From Acidobacteriota bacterium (GTDB lineage: Bacteria > Acidobacteriota > Terriglobia > Acidiferrales > UBA7541), in assembly GCA_028876695.1 (NCBI GenBank), contig JAGWRH010000413.1:1-23607 (forward strand): 23,607 bases of DNA. Reading direction: 5' to 3'. The notes under the pieces are model-generated. The model saw nothing but the letters and a program-made list of their open reading frames with translations, did no database searches and had not been told where the DNA came from. Positions 23,123-23,607 of this stretch are shown piece after piece. The stretch's first letter is position 1. Every line of letters starts with the position of its first letter. A program made the translations under genes and the position numbers.

Positions 23123-23383
23123 ATGGCTTACGTTATTGCCGAGCCTTGCATCGGGACTAAGGACACCGCATGCGTGGACGTTTGCCCGGTGGACTGCATT
23201 CATCCGCGCAAGGACGAAGCGGACTTCGAGGGCGAAACACAGCTCTACATAAATCCCGATGAATGCATCGACTGCGGCGCTTGCGTTCCTGTTTGCCCGG
23301 TGACGGCCATCTTCGCAATGGAAGATCTCCCCGAAAAGTGGGCCAACTACGCCCAAATCAACGCCGCTCATTTTAAGAAGTAA
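23123..23383 (+). CDS. fdxA: 7Fe ferredoxin ([3Fe-4S][4Fe-4S])
   Basis: This 86-residue cytoplasmic electron carrier has two cluster-binding regions. The first is C9-x7-C17-x3-C21-P, in PCIGTKDTACVDVCPVDCIH. The second is C48-x2-C51-x2-C54-x3-C58-P, in ECIDCGACVPVCPVTAI. By analogy with Azotobacter ferredoxin I, C9, C17 and C58 would bind the [3Fe-4S] cluster, and C21, C48, C51 and C54 the [4Fe-4S] cluster; C25 is the extra conserved cysteine. The length is shorter than the 106-112 residues of the Azotobacter type and fits the short form found in many soil bacteria. ATG 23123 follows AGGAG by 8 bases. Its partner enzyme is not indicated by the neighbours. Confidence 0.94.
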   Translation: MAYVIAEPCIGTKDTACVDVCPVDCIHPRKDEADFEGETQLYINPDECIDCGACVPVCPVTAIFAMEDLPEKWANYAQINAAHFKK

Positions 23384-23424
23384 TAATCAATCGCGCCGAG
23401 TTTCTTAAATGCCCGCTCCTTACA

Positions 23425-23607
23425 TCACATAGATCTGCGTGCCGCCCCGATGCGTGGCAGTTCCTCTCGCGATGGCCGTTCGCCGCCGCTGAGTGCACGC
23501 GCCCAGGAGACGATTTGATCGCGCAGGCTACCGACGTCAATTCCCCGGTGCTCCCGCGGATATCGCCGTAGTTTGACGGCCGCGGAAGCCAGCAGCGACT
23601 CGGCCCC
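23425..23607 (-). CDS. Possible 3' end of an unknown minus-strand gene (5' part outside window)
   Basis: An open minus-strand frame enters from the right edge and ends at TGA (23427-23425), giving 61 residues. They include GAESLLASAAVKLRRYPREH, GIDVGSLRDQIVSWARALSG and GERPSREELPRIGAARRSM. The composition is that of a soluble helical protein end, and the third codon positions are GC-rich as in neighbouring genes. No family is recognisable from this piece. It would be convergent with the ferredoxin gene. Confidence 0.45.
   Translation of the reverse strand, partial: GAESLLASAAVKLRRYPREHRGIDVGSLRDQIVSWARALSGGERPSREELPRIGAARRSM

Overview
The window is GC-rich (about 60% by eye) bacterial chromosome with dense core-metabolism genes. 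Gene content and style suggest an acidobacterium or a close relative, possibly from a soil metagenome. Pointers are an actinobacterial/acidobacterial-type succinate dehydrogenase, a fused FtcD formiminotransferase-cyclodeaminase, many hybrid-sensor domains and a stand-alone ClpB-D2-like ATPase. This placement is inferred from gene families, not from a marker gene. I saw no rRNA, tRNA, CRISPR array, insertion sequence or integrated element.

Layout: (1) 1-2508, minus strand: sdhC-sdhA of a membrane-anchored succinate dehydrogenase, with sdhA running off the left edge and starting inside the sdhC stop codon. (2) About 2509-3046: a divergent intergenic region holding the C-terminal relic of a short-chain dehydrogenase. 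(3) 3047-6088: a large CHASE4-HAMP-PAS hybrid sensor with two receiver domains, whose ATP-binding domain has lost its key residues. (4) 6498-11062: the histidine-degradation genes hutU, hutI and fused ftcD, followed by a translationally coupled secreted protein of unknown function (to 12084). Histidine ammonia-lyase is not in the window. (5) 12159-12768, minus: a ten-cysteine mini-protein overlapping a degenerate RsbW-type protein. (6) 13009-14674, minus: an unknown 145-residue protein and a ClpB-D2-like AAA+ ATPase, bounded by a good sigma70-type promoter and a strong intrinsic terminator. (7) 15034-23383, plus: alkyltransferase-like protein, an ABC exporter pair, zeta-crystallin-type quinone reductase, a K+-channel-like protein, ilvE, an aquaporin, a PilT-type ATPase and a 7Fe ferredoxin. 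Most of these look independently transcribed. (8) The last 180 bases probably hold the 3' end of a minus-strand gene.

How the parts relate: hutU, hutI and ftcD form a pathway segment from urocanate through imidazolonepropionate and formiminoglutamate to glutamate plus 5,10-methenyl-tetrahydrofolate. SdhC and SdhA feed electrons from succinate into the quinone pool. The remaining genes are mostly housekeeping singletons. The most notable points are a candidate Rieske-type Cys/His motif in SdhC, two GHKL-fold proteins that both appear to have lost ATP binding, the AAA+/orphan two-gene unit, a NIP-like aquaporin filter, and C-terminal gene relics left in two intergenic regions.
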